A stretch of 64,000 bases of DNA from Ichthyophis bannanicus (lineage: Eukaryota > Chordata > Amphibia > Gymnophiona > Ichthyophiidae): contig CM066041.1 of NCBI GenBank assembly GCA_033557465.1, forward strand, positions 160,927,532 to 160,991,531, in the 5' to 3' direction. The notes below the pieces were generated by a model. It was given only the letters and a program-made list of their open reading frames with translations. It was not told the origin of the DNA and ran no database searches. Position 1 is the first letter of the stretch; each line of letters opens with the position of its first letter. Positions 1 to 11,011 of this stretch are shown one piece after another. A program made the translations under genes and the position numbers.

Positions 1-100
1 CTCTAGAGAGCACTTCCGTATAGGCGCCGTCGGTGGACGACACCTGGTGTGGCTGACGAATCCTGCTTGTCCTAGGAGAATTGCAATTACTTCTTTGGCC
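1..100 (+). mobile_element. Right terminal repeat fragment of a DIRS element
   Basis: The first hundred bases contain a CCGTCGG motif followed by TCCTGCTTGTCCTAGGAGAA. This is the same layout as the right-hand inverted terminal repeats of the two fuller DIRS elements in the window, where CCGTCGG is followed by a 'TTCCTGCT-TTCC-GAGA' motif. It is probably the end of a third DIRS copy that lies mainly left of the window. No coding part is visible. Confidence 0.5.
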
Positions 101-1359
101 CTGTTTTGCTTAAGGGGGAAAGAGGAGGGTCTCAAAGGGACTACACTATTGAGTTGAGCTAAGAGATAGTAAAATTCAGGTAAATTGTTTTTTTCACTGT
201 AACTTCTTAAGTCCTTCACAGCATGCAGCTGTCCTCTTTATCAGTGTCTGTTTTCTGGGAACAAAGGCATGCTTTAGTTCTCTGTAACTTGCTTTCTCAG
301 CAAAAAGATATATGATAACAAGTTCTTCTGAGCTACCATTAAGACCTGTTTAATTTCCTTATTACAGTCAGGGGCAGATTTCTCAATAGACAAAGGCAAC
401 TACAAATAGGCAATCACCCAGCTCTAAAAGTCCACCCCTGCTACTGTGAGTGATGACACTGTTTGGCCCCATCCTCTTATTTGACATAACATTGAGGGGA
501 TCCCTCTGAGCTCATTACTACTTAAGCTGGGGGGTGGGGGGGATGCGATGGGTTTGGCCCTCCCCTTCCCTTGGCTGGATAGAGGCAACTGGAGAGTTAA
601 ATCCTCCACCGAGCACCATGAAAGAAGAGAAATGCTGGGATACTGGTCCAGTTTCTGCTGTCAGATCTGATGCTTTGCTGATAGCGACACCTCAGTTGGG
701 CCTCCAGTGATACATATTAATTGATTTTGCATTAATCCCTAGCTTGTATTTACTGTCACTCTTTGTAGGTGTAGAAAGTGAACTGTGGTGTCAACTGCTC
801 CCTCGGAAGTGCAGATCCAGTTAATCATTAGAGTGAGGTGTAACCATAAAGTAGAAAGAGATGTGTTTACATGCAGATTGCTGCCCGAGGCTGCAAAGAA
901 CAGAGGCTTTCTTTAAAATCTTTTTCAGTTGTCTGGAAAGATTATAATTAACGAGACTGATTAACTGTCACTCAGAAACACCATCCCTTGTAATGAGCCG
1001 TACTAGACAGCAGTGACGGACAGGAAAGGACCTTAGGGAGCATGCCATGATTCCTGCAGCATGCAGGTAATAAACAGGAAAACGCATGGACAGACTGACT
1101 GTCCAAAGAGTGACAAAGAAGGCCATCAATGATTGTGCCAGGTGAAAGGCAGGCACAGGGCAGTGAGGCTGTGATTCTAGTGAGAGTGAATGAGAGATTA
1201 GAAGGGAGCTAATGTCGGGACAGTGTGTGTGTGTATGGCTTACATTGCTGCTGTCTTTGCTGTAGCTGCTCTGTGGTGTGTGCATGCATGTGCACAGAAC
1301 TTGCATTGCTGCTGTATGTACTTATTTTGCAGTGGGGTGTTGTGTATGTGAAGATGCAC
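101..1359. other. No gene recognised; a short TG-rich tract
   Basis: I see no convincing exon, RNA gene or classified repeat here. The sequence is ordinary AT-rich intergenic DNA with a short G run near 530 and alternating TG near 1224-1235. The open frames are short and show no family motif. Confidence 0.4.
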
Positions 1360-1510
1360 TTCTCTGGGAACAAGCAGGAAGTCAGTCCTCACATATGGGT
1401 GATGTTGGCACCGACGGAGCCCTCGCAGAAGCATCCCCCCAGTTTTCAAAGAAAGCTTTTCGGAGATGCCACCACGCATGCGTGGTCCCCTTCCTGCCCA
1501 AGGATGCCAT
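1360..1510 (+). repeat. Left inverted terminal repeat of DIRS element
   Basis: The segment starts with TCTCTGGGAACAAGCAGGAA and continues through CCGACGGAGCCC and a CACGCATGCGTGG palindrome. Its reverse complement, with substitutions, is at 5760-5934 (CCACGCATGTGTGG, GGGCTCCGT, then CCTGCT). Inverted rather than direct terminal repeats are diagnostic of DIRS elements as opposed to LTR elements. Confidence 0.75.
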
Positions 1511-1769
1511 TTTGCTCACTCCCCTTTTTTCCACAGAGCCCTTCAGACGTTTGTCTGGCTTGTCCCCAGAAAAGGTTGATTTTTCTCTCCGAGTTTCATA
1601 CTCATCTCTGGTATCAGACTGGTACTCTTCCTGCCACCGACCTTGTTGCCTTGGCGTCGAGTTTGGGTATATTTTTGTTCCCTTTCTTTCCCTGGCATCT
1701 TCGTGCCTTTTTTCTCCCACTGGCAGCCTGGAGAGTCTTCGACCTTACAGGGGCACTTTTTTCTCTCAT

Positions 1770-3880
1770 GACTACCAGTGGCTTTGAGAAGTGTGAGTGG
1801 TGCTCTAAAATTATGTCTTTGACCGACACACATGACCACTGTCTCTGCTGCCTTGGGCCAGACCACGACCCGGCAGCCTGCAATCTCTGCAAAAGGATGT
1901 CCAGTAAGGTCCTCAAGAGCCACCAGCAGCACGATAGGTTTTTCCGAATCTCCAGTGCCTCCAAAGGCCAGGGCCTCATCTGAGGCCCCGACATCTCGGG
2001 TGGAATCTTCCGAACCTGAGCCCCAGTGTGGGTCCTCAGAAAGGGGGTCTCCCTTGAGGGAATCCAGGAAGAAGAAGAAACCCTTGAAGGTGGCGTCCTT
2101 GGATGGTTCCGACTGATTGAGTGCTCCGGTCCCACAGTCTGAGATGTTCGTCCAAGGCTTCGGAGAAAGAGCGGCCTGCAAAGGTCCCCCAAAAGGATCC
2201 GACTGCGGACTTGCCTCGGTCCCAAAACACCATCCTCGTCGAGGATTCCCCTTCGAGGGAGCCGGTGTCGGGCCAGAGTCCCTCGGTACCTGCGCTGAAG
2301 GCTGTAGAGCCTTCTGGTCTGGAGTCCAGAATGGTGGCCCTGGAGCGCAGTTTGTCTGTTTTCATGGACCAGCAGCAGGCGCTGTTGTCCGGCATGACCG
2401 GTTCATCCACCCTGACCACTGGGCCCTCGGCGTCCAAGACGTCCCCAGAGGCCGAGCCGATCCTTGAGGTCCTTCAGCCTCAAGTTGATCCTCTGCCGAG
2501 GTCATGATCAGAGTCCCACTCGATGGGACCACGGTCATCCCCAGCAGGGCGCCAGCCACAGGGCATCGGGGACCCCGAAGCCCGCAGAGCAGCCCTCCTA
2601 CAAGTCTTCGACGGACTACTAGAGGGAGGAGTGGCCCAGTGGTTGGGACAAGTTACCTCGGGCTGGGGGGCCAAAGGTTCAAATCCCACTAGAGAACAGC
2701 AACCTTGGGCCGGAAGGACTGGGGTTTCCAGTCCCACAGGTGCTCCTTGTGGCCTTGGGCAAGCCACTTAACTCTTCGTTGCCTCAGGTACAAAAACATA
2801 GATTGTAAACCCTTTAGGGACAAGGAAAAAATATATATACACAGTACCTGAATGTACACCGCTTTGACTGGTAGAAAAGCGGTATATAAGCCTAGTTAAA
2901 TAAATACATACATACATACATACATACATACTCTGAGTGGGAGACTGAGGACAAGGAGTCCCCCAATACCAGTCACGACCTGAAGTCCTATCTGACTCTC
3001 CCATCTCAGCACCTCAACAGTGGTCCCCACCAGAGGATATGTCAAAGGCCCTGGCGTTCCCTACCGAGTCGGAGGAGGACCCTTGGGCGGATAAGTTGGA
3101 AATCCCCCAGTATGAGGCTCCTCTGAAGGAAATCACTCACAGTGCCCATTCCTCCCATCCTGGAATGGCTGATGCTCTGGATGTGGGAGACACTGGCTTC
3201 AGTACCGGTGGTGAGCAAATGGCTCAACTCAATGTACCGAGTCTGCTGGAGCCCGGGCTTCCAAAAGTCACAGCTGCCGCATAACTCCATGGTGGTGGAG
3301 TCGGCCATGTGTCGGCTGAAAAGCCAGAAGACGCACTCCTTGGTGCCCTCCCCCCGGCAGGGAGACTCGTACCCTGGACGCCTTAGGCAGAAAGTGCTAC
3401 CAGGGCTCAGGGCTCAATGCTCATTGGCTGTATCCAGGCCTACCAGCTGTACATGGGCATGAACCTGAGAGACCTGATGAACGAACTCACCGGGTTCTCA
3501 GCTGGTCTCTCCGAGGAACCCTTGCAGTGGTTCAAGAACCTGGCCAAGGCTGTCTGTGAATGCTCCAAATTCATGTCTCAAGCGCCCTATGACGGGTTCG
3601 AGTTGGCGGCTTGAGTAGCGGCAGCGGGCATCGGTGCATACTGCCAAGCTTGGCTACAGTCGTCTGACCTTGAGCAGTGGGTTCAGGACAAATCGGTCGA
3701 TGTCCCCTGCCAAGGAGAGAACCTCTTTGGAAAACCCATGACTGACAAGGCTGCTGAGCTGGAGACCAAGTTCATGACAAGGATCAGGCTCTCCATAAAG
3801 ACCGCTGTCCCTCCCCAATGGAAGGACTCAGGTAGAAAGTCTTTTTACTTGAGGAAGGGAGCTGCTTACAGAAACTACCC
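1770..3880 (+). pseudogene. DIRS gag-like remnant with zinc-knuckle cluster
   Basis: Near 1788-1905 the frame encodes a cysteine-histidine cluster (CEWC, then HDHCLCCLGPDH, then CNLCKRM) that matches, motif for motif, the N-terminus of the Gag protein of the DIRS copy at 18.76 kb. Downstream, in other frames, the motifs MYRV/SPGFQKSQLPHNSMVVESAM (3225-3310) and LYMGMNLRDL (about 3450) match the C-terminal half of that Gag. Frame changes and stops, plus a SINE at 2625-2930, separate these blocks. The product would have been the nucleic-acid-binding structural protein; this copy cannot make it. Confidence 0.75.
2625..2930 (+). mobile_element. tRNA-derived SINE inserted in DIRS gag
   Basis: The head has a textbook RNA polymerase III A box, TGGCCCAGTGG (2632-2642), and B box, GGTTCAAATCC (2676-2686). 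The body has a MIR-like segment, TTGGGCAAGCCACTTAA. The 3' part has ACCGCTTTGACTGG and AAAGCGGTATATAA and ends in a CATA/ACAT microsatellite. This tail belongs to the type ending 'GCTTTGACCCGGTGAAAAGC' also seen at 58.7 kb. It interrupts the decayed gag frame and is therefore younger than that element. No clear target duplication is seen. Confidence 0.85.
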
Positions 3881-3989
3881 ACCTTTTCAGGCCTCCCCAA
3901 CAGGGTCAGCAAGCTAAGGGACATGGGCATGGCCCTCATAAGCAGAAGGCTCCAAAACCCCAGGCATCAGCTCCGGCACAGCCAGGAGG

Positions 3990-4645
3990 GAGTTTTTGAC
4001 TCCTTCAGCATAGCCTATCTACCCCAAGGAGATCAGCAACCCACAGGGGGACGTCTGGCCCTTTATGCCCAGAGGTGGTTGACCATCACCACTGACTCTT
4101 GGGCACTTTGGGTAGTCAGGGATGGTTACCTCCTCCACTTTACTCAGATGCCTCCCCGTTACTTTCTAGGAGAACCCCCTCAGGTCTCCCCTTCACCGGG
4201 ACCTTTTACTGAAGGAGTTGGCCGGTCTTAGAGGACAAAGCAGTGGAACCGGTGCCCCACCATCCCAAGGGCAAAGGGTTCTACTCCAGGTACTTCCTTA
4301 TGCCAAAAAGGACAGGGGGCTTAAGGCCCATCCTTGACCTGCGCAACCTCAAAAAATTCCTGGTGAGGGAGAAGTTAGAACATTGCTGCCATACCTCTAG
4401 CAGGGAGATTGGCTATGCTCCTTAGACCTCAAGGATGCTTACACTCAAATCCTTATCCACCCCCATCACAGGCAGTACCTGCGGTTTGTAGTGGGGGGCA
4501 GGCATTTTCAGTTCAGGATTCTCCCCTTTGGCTTGGCCTCGACCCCAAAGTCTTCACAAAATGCCTGGCAGTCGTGGCCACCTTCCTCCACCTCCAGGGG
4601 GGTCTTTGTCTTCCCTTACCTGGACAATTGGCTCATAAAGGGAGG
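3990..4645 (+). pseudogene. DIRS reverse transcriptase remnant, catalytic D to N
   Basis: Motifs in order are GFYSRYFLMPKRTGGLRPIL with DLRNLKKFL (about 4270-4365), DLKDAYTQIL in a shifted frame (about 4425-4455), and VFPYLDNWLIKG (about 4605-4640). The reference YLDD catalytic box reads YLDN here because GAC-AAT replaces GAC-GAC, and several frameshifts separate the blocks. Homology stops right after this motif and recombinase sequence begins, which indicates an internal deletion. It is a non-functional pseudogene. Confidence 0.75.
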
Positions 4646-4664
4646 CAACCTTTGGTGACCTGTT

Positions 4665-5400
4665 TTCTTCAGGGCTTGCTCTTATCAAAGCCCCTGGTTC
4701 GCCCTCTGGCAACCAAATCAGACCTCAATGTAATGTTAGGGCAGCTTACTCGCCCACCCTTCAAGTCTCTGGCTACCTGCCACCTTTGCTATCTCTCTTG
4801 GAAGGTGGTTTTCCTGGTTGTGCTCACCTCCGCTCACAGAGTTAGCAAGCTTCAGCCTTTGTGGCGAAGGCACCTTATGCCAGGTTCTATAAGAACAGAG
4901 TGGTGCTTTGCACACACCTCAAAATTCCTGCCGAACATAGTATTGCCCTTCCATCTCAACCAGGAAGTGGTACTCCCTACCTTCTTTCCAAGACCTCACT
5001 CCCATCGGGCAGAGAAGGTCCTTCACACCTTGTACTGTAAGAGGGCTTTGTCCTTCTATATCCAATACACTCAGGACCACCGCAAAGCTTCTCAGCTTTT
5101 CATCTCCTATGATCCCAGTAGGCTGGGGGAGACGGTGACCAAGCGTACGTTGTCCACATGAGTGGCGGACTGTATCACCCTTGCTTATGAGCAGGCGAGA
5201 CTACCGCTGGAAGGCTATGTCATGGTGCACCGTGTCAGGGCCATGGCGACCTCAGCGACAAACTTGCACTCTGTCCCGATGGTAGACATCTGCCGGGCTG
5301 CCACCTGGTCTTCAGTCCATACCTTTGCAGCCTATTACTGCCTGGAAAGAGTACCAAACGGACAGTGCCTTTGGCCAGGCTGTGCTCCATAACCTTTTCA
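4665..5400 (+). pseudogene. DIRS tyrosine recombinase remnant
   Basis: Two consecutive frames (up to 5160 and from 5162) carry the C-terminal catalytic half of a DIRS tyrosine recombinase: HRVSKLQ where the active copy has RRISELQ, PFHLNQEV, HTLYCKRALSFY, then HRVRAMAT and ICRAATWSSVHTF followed by YYCLE. A TGA separates them at about 5160. The first catalytic arginine context is altered (AHRVSKL). The N-terminal half is missing, lost in the same deletion that removed RNase H. Confidence 0.8.
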
Positions 5401-5582
5401 GGGTTTAGGCAACTCCTGCCATCCAACCCTTCTGTGTTAGGCTACTGGACTGCTGGTTTCATCGGACACAGGAGTCCTACTGTGGTGTGTGGACATGGAC
5501 TAAATTGCTGCTGCCTGTGGCTCCCCTTGAGGGAACCACTATTTTTGCTATGGACTTTCGGTAACCTGTAGCTGGGGAGTCC

Positions 5583-5679
5583 CATATGTGAGGACTGACT
5601 TCCTGCTTGTTCCCGGAGAAAGCGTAGTTACTCACCTGTAACAGGTGTTCTCTGGGGATAGCAGGAATCAGTCCTCACA
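5583..5679 (+). repeat. DIRS internal complementary region
   Basis: The segment begins CATATGTGAGGACTGACTTC, which is the reverse complement of the element's extreme left end. It continues as AGTTACTCACCTGTAACAGG and GGAATCAGTCCTCACA, which is the reverse complement of its extreme right end (CCTGTTACAGATGAGTAACT). Joining the complements of both ends side by side is the arrangement that DIRS elements use to complete a circular intermediate. Confidence 0.75.
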
Positions 5680-5759
5680 ACCCTCCCTCCTCTCCTTGGA
5701 GTTGCTCCTTTATCATCTTGTTTTTGCCATCTTTTAGCTATGTTATCTGACCGAGCAAT

Positions 5760-5934
5760 ATGGCACCCTTGGGTGGGAAGGGGACCACGCATGTGTGGTG
5801 GCATCTCCCTAAGGCTTTCTTTGGAAGCGGGGGGGATGCTTCCACGAGGGCTCCGTTTGTGCAGACATCACCCATTTGTGAGAACTGATTCCTGCTGTCT
5901 CCGGAGAACACCTGTTACAGATGAGTAACTATGC
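5760..5934 (+). repeat. Right inverted terminal repeat of DIRS element
   Basis: This is the inverted counterpart of 1360-1510. It shares the ACGCATGTGTGG core, GGGCTCCGT, CCCATTTGTGAG and the outer GATTCCTGCTGTCTCCGGAG. It extends a further 30 bases (ACCTGTTACAGATGAGTAAC) that have no partner in the left repeat but pair with the internal complementary region. Confidence 0.7.
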
Positions 5935-5989
5935 TTTTTGCTGTCCATGTTGTACTCATTCAGGGGTGGGGCAGGGGACGAATTTTGCA

Positions 5990-6290
5990 CAGCTGACTCT
6001 GTAGCTATTGGGGTTGAAGTGCCCTGCCCACACTTATTTATTTGAATCCCTCTAAAGTGGACCCCCTTAACTTGAGTATCTTTAGGTCATTACCTAGCAG
6101 AGAAAAAACTCCCTCCTGCTTAACCATCCACCTTTCTTTATTTGCCCCCTGTCTCCATCTATATCTTTCTCTTTATGTGCCCTTTGTTATTTCCTTTCTA
6201 CTTCATTTTCAACTAGCATTTTAATGTAATCCACATTGATTGCTTGCAGATATTGTGGTATATCAAATAAAGCCAAACAAACATAAACAA
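5990..6290 (+). mobile_element. Probable LINE 3' end fragment
   Basis: The last 90 bases (TGTAATCCACATTGATTG, then TGTGGTATATCAAATAAAG) follow the pattern shared by LINE and SINE tails in this window: 'TGTAAACCGC..., GCGGTATATAA, (AAAT)n'. The upstream 200 bases have no recognised coding motif. Assignment to an L2-like LINE is tentative. Confidence 0.4.
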
Positions 6291-8710
6291 ACACTCCATT
6301 CCCTTTCAGTGGGGCTGTTCTTTTTCCCTGCTTATCAATGGTGTTCACTCTGTGCCAGGTGCATGGTCACAACAACTTAACTAACCCTTAAACTATCTCC
6401 CAATTCAATCTTTCAAAACCTAGGGAAACAGACAAACACACATTTTTTGTCGGAACAGGTACCATGAGGAACAAGTCCTCTCGAGGTACTAAGTTCCTTT
6501 TTATCTTTTTTGAAGTGGAAAAAACCACTAAAAAGGCCCTGAGAGAGTAACCTCCCAACACCAAAAATAAGAAGTTATATGCATCGAAGTCATAAGAACT
6601 GGAAAGCTACTTAGCTGAGGCAGCCAAACCGCTGTAGTCATTCCCCATAAGTCTGTCTTCAAAGAGGAAAAACCAGACCAGTTATAGTCAAGTTCAGAGG
6701 AATCCAGCCAAAAATGACATTCATGCTATTTTGCAGTTCAGAATTATGGCAACAAAAGTAGGGGGAAACCCCCAGAAATAGAGAGCTGTCTGCTGATGTC
6801 AGTCAGTCAATGACAACATATGAGCAAACCTCATTGCCATTTTCCAGGTGTTTCCATGCTCCACTCAAATGAGGTAGCAGTTACCCTTCAGGACAGCATC
6901 TCCCCCATTAACTCTGCAAATTGTGAGAGCTCAGCTTAGGCTTCGCCTCTTTTTAGACAGTAAATGACAGCAAATAAAAGCCAAATTATACATAAACTAA
7001 GAAACGAATTCCTGCCTGCAGGGGCAAGACAACTGCAGAGAAACTGAGAAATTAAAAAGGAGTTTAAAAGGGCTGGAAGCGAAACATGTCCTCTCTAATC
7101 ACTCCTGCTGAGTCCCATTGGGCAGAATTTCCATTTTTTTTCTCTTCTTCCTTAATCAGCTCTCCTACTGCAGCAGTTTGTCTGCAGGGTGGGATAGTCA
7201 GAGGGGCGGGCAGGCTCTGGAGCCCTTGGCATCTGACATAATTATTCATCTCTTGCTTGACTATCATTACATTACTCGGGAGGGGCCAAATCCTGAGAGC
7301 AGAGCTTTACCTACAGAAACAGAGCCCCCCCAGAACACACACCACACTGTGTGTTCCGAGGGGCGGGGGGGGGGGGGGCTAGTGATGATTCGGCCCCCAC
7401 GTTACCTTCTCATTTTTCTTTCTGGCATTTTCTCAGTATCTCTCTTGGTCCTACCTGCTGTGTCTGCGTGCGATGCATGTAAACCTGTTTAAAATCCTGT
7501 TTTTATTAATCCCCCCTTTCCTCTATTGCAGGTAAAGGTAGGTGCTCTATCCACACCACACATACTTGTAAGGGGGGGTGGGAGGAGTGCAGAGCTACTC
7601 TGATCTCTTCATGCACTCTCCAATGTACATTTATACATGGGAGTTTTGTACTCCGCTTCCAGTCCCATGGAATATCTCAGATTCTGATTCAAAGCCTGTT
7701 TGGCATGATGGTTGGTATGTTGATTACCAAAAGAAATACATAAAAATAAGGCTTAACAAATGAGACACAGGTAAAACCATTTTATTGGAGTAAGTGTAGC
7801 ATCTCCACCCGCCGTATGGATTGACAGATGGCACATAGTAAAAATATAATTCCAAGAGGATCTATGTCAGATCCTTTACTGGACCGTAACGGCGCAAGGA
7901 GAGAAGCTTGTGTTCGGCGAACTCTAATATACAGTACTCGGTAGTGTGGAAACTCAGAGGAACTGCTTTGGGTTTTTTCAATAGGAGCATAATTCTCAAA
8001 AGCTAGTCACAGAAGTATTTGCACTAATCCACCTGTTGCGTGTCGACCCTTCTTTCTATGCATTCAAAGTGCAGGAACAGGACAGCCACTGCCCAGAGGA
8101 ATAAAATGTAGCAAAAGGCAAGAAACAGACAGTTCAAAAAAGAAATAAGAACAATTCCAGCTTCTGGTTTTGATCAGGTTACATTTCTTGCCTGGCGGCA
8201 GGATATAACATTTGCTGCTCTAGCTCTCATTTCCCCCCCCCCCCCCCCCCCCCCCCCAGTATTATATGGAGTTTTCCTTGCTCATTCTTTTTGAGAAAAG
8301 CCTTTGATTTTCTCTCTGAGCATATTGAAATTTGCTTTTGATAAACTGTGTTTAGAATGTTTAAAATACATTCAGCCGCCAACAGTTTTCGTGCTGTGCT
8401 GAAATCTTTGGCCCTTGTTCGTTCATCATATCAGGGGGTGGTGAAGGCACCTGCTTCTGTGCTGCAGCAAGGCTGCTTTGTCATTAGATGAGTCCTGCAC
8501 TATCTGCATAGAGCATGGCTGGTTATGTTTATTAAGTGCATTTTAGAAAGGGCAATCTGAGACATCCAGGGCAGAACGCGCAGAAAAACAGCAGGGACAT
8601 CTAAGTTTTGGTACGATTTTAGAAACATAGATGCCTGCAACTTGGACACCTGTGCTGGCATCAATATAGACATTTCTGCTACGAAACCGTAGGCGGGAAC
8701 GTCCATCTCA
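6291..8710. other. No gene recognised; G and C homopolymers
   Basis: No exon, RNA gene or clear transposon was recognised. Notable items are a run of about 14 G near 7365-7378 and a 25-base C run at 8233-8257. Open frames are short and lack family motifs. Parts may be old repeats too diverged to name by eye. Confidence 0.35.
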
Positions 8711-9113
8711 AGCATGGTTTCATATAGGGACGTCCAGTGCTATGGTAAAATGAATACATGAGCCCCCCCTTTCCCTGTCAGTGTTTGTTGCCAGATTGTA
8801 AAATAAAGAGGATATGAGCGTACCTCCTCCACATGTTTGCCTGACAAAATGAGTGCTTTTCAGATGCCTGGTGCAGGTAGAACATTTGACACAACTCAAG
8901 ATGTCTAGGAAGTTTCTGAAATCGGGCAAGGACATCCAAATTCTTGGGAACACCCTGGTCATGCCTCCACCACACCCCCATTCTGACTTGCCTGTCCTTA
9001 CACTAGGGATATCCACAGACTCAGCTTCTAAAATGGCTGTGGGGACATCTCCATGCTTTGGACGTCTGCATGCCTGTTTGCAGATGTCCAAAATTGTGAA
9101 TTTGTTTTTATAA

Positions 9114-9305
9114 GTGCCTTCAAGTCAATGCTGACTTCTGGAAACCCAGCAGTCCCTGGGTTTTCTTGGCAAAGTATGACCATAAGTAGATTGCCAAGCC
9201 TTTCCTTCAGAGGCAATCGAGGGTAAAGTGACTTGTCCGAGCCCACAAGCAGTGCCAGTGGGAATGGAACCCAGATCTCCTGTGGAATAGGCTGTTGTTC
9301 TAAAC
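9114..9305 (-). mobile_element. SINE-like repeat body (and inverted copy 9500-9691)
   Basis: Read on the minus strand, the segment has GGGTTCCATTCCCACTGGCA, then GGACAAGTCACTTTACCCTC and GATTGCCTC, which parallels the MIR-like body of the tRNA SINEs elsewhere in the window. It ends with TGACTTGAAGGCACTTAT. Its expected tRNA-like head (antisense AACCACAAGGCTACTCCTCC) lies at 10230-10249, beyond the palindrome. The MITE and its duplication therefore split a single minus-strand SINE. A fragment with the same 'GTCAGCATTGACTCGATGGC' motif is at 10671-10690. Confidence 0.55.
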
Positions 9306-9499
9306 CGGTGGTTCCCAATCCAGTCTTCTGGGACCCCCAGGCCAGTCAGGTTTTCAGGATATTCACAATGAATATGCATGAGATAGATCTGCATGCACTG
9401 CTCCCATTGTATGCAGATCTATCTCATGCATATTCATTGTGAATATCCTGAAAACCTGACTGGCCTGGGGGTCCCAGAAGACTGGATTGGGAACCACCG
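9306..9499. mobile_element. hAT-like palindromic MITE
   Basis: The ends GGTGGTTCCCAATCC and GGATTGGGAACCACC form inverted termini that resemble the CAGTGGTTCTCAACC start of many hAT elements. The interior is also an inverted repeat around AGATAGATCTGCAT...ATGCAGATCTATCT. Because the flanks are inverted copies rather than an 8-bp direct repeat, the original right flank is not here; it appears to follow the third partial copy at 10096-10226. Confidence 0.6.
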
Positions 9500-10095
9500 G
9501 TTTAGAACAACAGCCTATTCCACAGGAGATCTGGGTTCCATTCCCACTGGCACTGCTTGTGGGCTCGGACAAGTCACTTTACCCTCGATTGCCTCTGAAG
9601 GAAAGGCTTGGCAATCTACTTATGGTCATACTTTGCCAAGAAAACCCAGGGACTGCTGGGTTTCCAGAAGTCAGCATTGACTTGAAGGCACTTATAAAAA
9701 CAAATTCACAATTTTGGACATCTGCAAACAGGCATGCAGACGTCCAAAGCATGGAGATGTCCCCACAGCCATTTTAGAAGCTGAGTCTGTGGATATCCCT
9801 AGTGTAAGGACAGGCAAGTCAGAATGGGGGTGTGGTGGAGGCATGACCAGGGTGTTCCCAAGAATTTGGATGTCCTTGCCCGATTTCAGAAACTTCCTAG
9901 ACATCTTGAGTTGTGTCAAATGTTCTACCTGCACCAGGCATCTGAAAAGCACTCATTTTGTCAGGCAAACATGTGGAGGAGGTACGCTCATATCCTCTTT
10001 ATTTTACAATCTGGCAACAAACACTGACAGGGAAAGGGGGGGCTCATGTATTCATTTTACCATAGCACTGGACGTCCCTATATGAAACCATGCTA

Positions 10096-10226
10096 GAATA
10101 TGCATGAGATAGATCTGCATACAATGGGAGCAGTGCATGCAGATCTATCTCATGCATATTCATTGTGGATATCCTGAAAACCTGACTGGCCTGGGGGATC
10201 CCAGAGGACTGGGTTGAGAACCACTG
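10096..10226. mobile_element. Second, partial hAT-like MITE (centre plus right half)
   Basis: The segment starts inside the MITE (ATATGCATGAGATAGATCTG), passes through the central spacer in inverted orientation (ACAATGGGAGCAGTGC) and continues to the right terminus (GGGTTGAGAACCACTG). It differs from 9411-9499 by several substitutions, so it is not part of the perfect palindrome. It most likely is the authentic right half of the original MITE. Confidence 0.6.
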
Positions 10227-11011
10227 TTTAACCACAAGGCTACTCCTCCACTCCAAAATTGTGACTAGGGCTTCTAAAATGATCCCTTAAATGTTCTTCT
10301 ACTACACATATTGCATAATGATACTCCATCTTTACTTAAACACATTTGCTGCTCCTTAAGGGCCTTGAAGTCTGATAATTTGGGGCTTTTGACAATTCCT
10401 GTGATCTAATGGGCCCACTGGGATCGAGCTTTGCCACCTGTGGGCCTCTATCTATGGGATGTTTTACCAGCTTTACCATGCATTTCAAGCATGACTTTCT
10501 GTACAAAAGCGAAGGCCTATTTCTTTTCTCAAGCTGTTTCAAAATACTTTGGCCTTTCGTTTCATATTTATTTGTTTTGTGTGCTTATGTTGTTACCCAC
10601 TCTCAGAAAATTTGTTTTTGTATGAGTGGGCTATAAAGCATGTGAAATAAATGCATTTCTGCTTTTCTAGTCAGCATTGACTCGATGGCGCACACATATT
10701 TTTTTCCTCCAAATCGTACTACATGCAGAGTTGGGCTTCTGGGGCTTCCAGTTTCTCTCTTGTCTGAAAGTGTCTATTTCCAATCTGTGGTCTATTATCT
10801 TGTATTTGGTGAGGATCTGTCTGCAGGGCAATTAAGCAGATTTTTCCATTTGTATTGTTATGGTATAGCAAGTTTGCTAAAGAAGTAGTAAGAATTTTTA
10901 TTTCTGGGTTTTATGCTGCATCTCAAAATGTCTTGAAGCAGAGGGCGTCCATGCTATTATTATTGAGCTGACAGCAGAACTTAGATATTCATTTTTTTTT
11001 TTTTGCATAGT
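10227..11011. other. Mostly unclassified; possible LINE tail near 10560-10655
   Basis: The antisense SINE head is at 10230-10249. Around 10580-10655 a stretch with TTACCCACTCTCAGAAAATT and GAGTGGGCTATAAAGCATG followed by AAATAAATG resembles a LINE 3' tail. No coding motif is visible. Confidence 0.3.

Larger units (their letters stand above)
1360..5934 (+). mobile_element. Decayed DIRS tyrosine-recombinase retrotransposon
   Basis: A DIRS-type element is recognised by inverted terminal repeats (about 1360-1510 and 5760-5934), an internal complementary region (5583-5679), and remnants of Gag, reverse transcriptase and tyrosine recombinase in the usual order. All frames are broken by stops and shifts. 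The RT palm ends soon after its catalytic motif and is followed directly by the middle of the recombinase, so the RT C-terminus, RNase H and recombinase N-terminus have been deleted. A SINE has inserted into the gag region. The copy is inactive and looks older than the element at 18.4-28.3 kb. Confidence 0.85.
8711..10094. repeat. Near-perfect 684-bp palindrome (inverted duplication)
   Basis: Positions 8711-9394 are repeated as the reverse complement at 9411-10094, around a 16-base spacer (9395-9410). Every matched pair of positions sums to 18805, and the four overlapping open frames checked in each arm translate identically, so identity is essentially complete. The left arm holds unclassified sequence, a SINE-like segment and half of a hAT-like MITE. 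The copying turned round exactly at the MITE's own hairpin. This is either a very recent fold-back duplication or a library or assembly artefact. Confidence 0.9.

Noticed and set aside
1543..2225. Minus-strand frames of 203-212 residues
   Set aside because: They are antisense to the DIRS gag remnant on the plus strand and show no family motif.
2632..2690. tRNA gene at the A/B-box sequences (also 12.92, 42.4 and 58.7 kb)
   Set aside because: The boxes head SINEs with long bodies and LINE-type tails, and the same head recurs four times. They are SINE promoters rather than tRNA genes.
8720..10085. Pairs of identical 60-120 residue frames on opposite strands
   Set aside because: They are produced by the perfect palindrome and contain no recognisable protein; identity between arms is DNA-level duplication, not evidence of coding.
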